Source: Anaerococcus sp. Marseille-Q7828
GTDB lineage: Bacteria > Bacillota > Clostridia > Tissierellales > Peptoniphilaceae
Direction: 5' to 3'
Assembly: GCF_949769285.1 (NCBI RefSeq)
Contig: NZ_OX458331.1
Location: forward strand, 682,001-746,000
Length of the DNA: 64,000 nucleotides
Both the position numbers and the translations under genes were made by a program. Below are positions 63,136 through 64,000 of this stretch, one piece after another. The notes below the pieces were generated by a model. It did no database searches, was not told the origin of the DNA, and saw only the letters and a program-made list of their open reading frames with translations. Within the stretch, counting starts at the first letter, position 1; each line of letters opens with the position of its first letter.

Positions 63136-64000
63136 TTGTACGATTTAAAGAAAGTAACAATACCATCAGGAGAAACTATAGCATATAGGAATTGTGGAAG
63201 TGGAGATAAGGTAATTTTGCTAATCCACGGCAACCAATGCTCATCTACAATTTATAATGAATTTATGGGAAGATATGAGGATAAGGCTAGTGTATATGCC
63301 GTAGACCTTGCTGGTTTTGGAGAATCTACATACAATAATCCTCACAAAAAAATGGAAGATTGGGCCAAGGATGTCAAGGAATTTATGGATGAGTTAGAAT
63401 TAGAAAATGCCATGGTAGTAGGCCATTCTGCAGGAGGTGGAGTTGGACTAAAACTTGCCACAGACTATCCAGACAAAGTAGGAGAACTTGTTCTCATAGC
63501 ATCTGTTGGAGTCAAAGGATTCTACTTACCAATGGTAGATGAGAATTTCCTCCCAATAGAAGGAAAATTTGCTAGAACTTATGAAGAAGTAGCAGGCCAT
63601 CCATCAATGATATTTGTAGAAAATCTCATCAAAAACAAGGACAAAGTTGCAACTAAACAAATGTGGGATGCAAGCCTTTATAACCTAAAAGCACCAAACG
63701 ATGATTTGTATGAAATATACATGGACGAATTTTTCAAGGAAAGATGCTTTACAGACATAAGCGTAGCTCTTTGCCAATTTAATATAACAAATGAAGAAGG
63801 AGACGGATCTATAGAAAAAATCACCTGTCCAACAACATGGATCCACGGCAAAAAAGACCAAGTTGTCCCATTTGTAATCGGCCAAAACTCTGCAATATAT
63901 TTCCTAAACGAGCTAGACTTCATAGCCATAGACCAGGCAGGCCACATGGTCTACAACGACTGTCCAGAAGAATTTTACGGTCATATTGACGAGATTGTAG
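63136..64000 (+). CDS. Alpha/beta hydrolase, 3' end beyond the window
   Basis: At least 288 aa, starting at a TTG six bases after AAAGGAGG; the frame is still open at base 64000. Oxyanion motif LLIHGNQ (about 28-34), DLAGFGEST (57-65), nucleophile Ser98 in VVGHSAGGG, acid in WIHGKKDQVVP and His in DQAGHMVYNDCPEEF complete a hydrolase triad near the right edge, so little is missing. An esterase or lactonase; possibly removes acetyl or other ester groups from imported glycans (inference). Confidence 0.85.
   Translation, partial: MYDLKKVTIPSGETIAYRNCGSGDKVILLIHGNQCSSTIYNEFMGRYEDKASVYAVDLAGFGESTYNNPHKKMEDWAKDVKEFMDELELENAMVVGHSAGGGVGLKLATDYPDKVGELVLIASVGVKGFYLPMVDENFLPIEGKFARTYEEVAGHPSMIFVENLIKNKDKVATKQMWDASLYNLKAPNDDLYEIYMDEFFKERCFTDISVALCQFNITNEEGDGSIEKITCPTTWIHGKKDQVVPFVIGQNSAIYFLNELDFIAIDQAGHMVYNDCPEEFYGHIDEIV

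Overview
Low-GC Gram-positive chromosome, probably an anaerobic Firmicute of the Anaerococcus/Peptoniphilaceae type. That placement is inferred from AT-rich codon use, an HPr carrying the regulatory Ser46, PPi-type phosphofructokinase, SUF-only Fe-S assembly and many host-glycan catabolic genes. No rRNA, tRNA, CRISPR array or prophage was seen.

Layout. 0-9 kb: housekeeping genes (C39-like peptidase, GT2 glycosyltransferase, PepD, HPr) and a complete sufCBDSU operon. 9.3-10.8 kb: an intact IS3-family element (IS150-like) with terminal inverted repeats, a 3-bp target duplication and an A AAA AAG frameshift site. It sits at the foot of the terminator of a small minus-strand operon (dfrA, a frameshifted YbaK/ProX-like gene, a glutaredoxin-like gene). 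12-18.3 kb: an Mgl-type galactose ABC transporter, then a GH29 fucosidase and a BadF-type kinase. 18.4-25.9 kb: a tagatose-6-phosphate hub (lacAB, DeoR regulator, Gfo/Idh oxidoreductase, AgaS-type isomerase/deaminase, NagA-type deacetylase, lacC, lacD) through which galactose-6-P and GalNAc-6-P can reach triose phosphates.

26-34.2 kb: two copies of an FSA/transaldolase-like gene flank an unusual operon. It holds a complete mannose-family PTS (EIIA, B, C, D), two related TIM-barrel amidohydrolases (one lacking several metal ligands), an eIF2B/MtnA-fold protein without the usual isomerase residues, a BtpA/SgcQ protein and a GntR/UTRA regulator. Parts are much more AT-rich than the surroundings. 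I match it to no characterised pathway, and it is the best candidate here for an undescribed system.

34-41 kb: YitT/YczE-like membrane protein, transketolase, split chromate transporter, EamA exporter, PPi-phosphofructokinase and a Cof-type HAD phosphatase. 41.2-64 kb: a long co-directional glycan locus (DUF624-like, DUF4091, PRD regulator, GH4, Lac/Cel PTS, a complete oligosaccharide ABC importer with its own ATPase, metallophosphoesterase, GH92 alpha-mannosidase, GH2 beta-galactosidase, Glc-family PTS, a second divergent NagA, and an alpha/beta hydrolase cut by the window end). None of the glycosidases has a visible signal peptide, so the locus probably imports N-glycan-like oligosaccharides and dismantles them in the cytoplasm. 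Three PTS types in the window would share HPr; EI was not seen.
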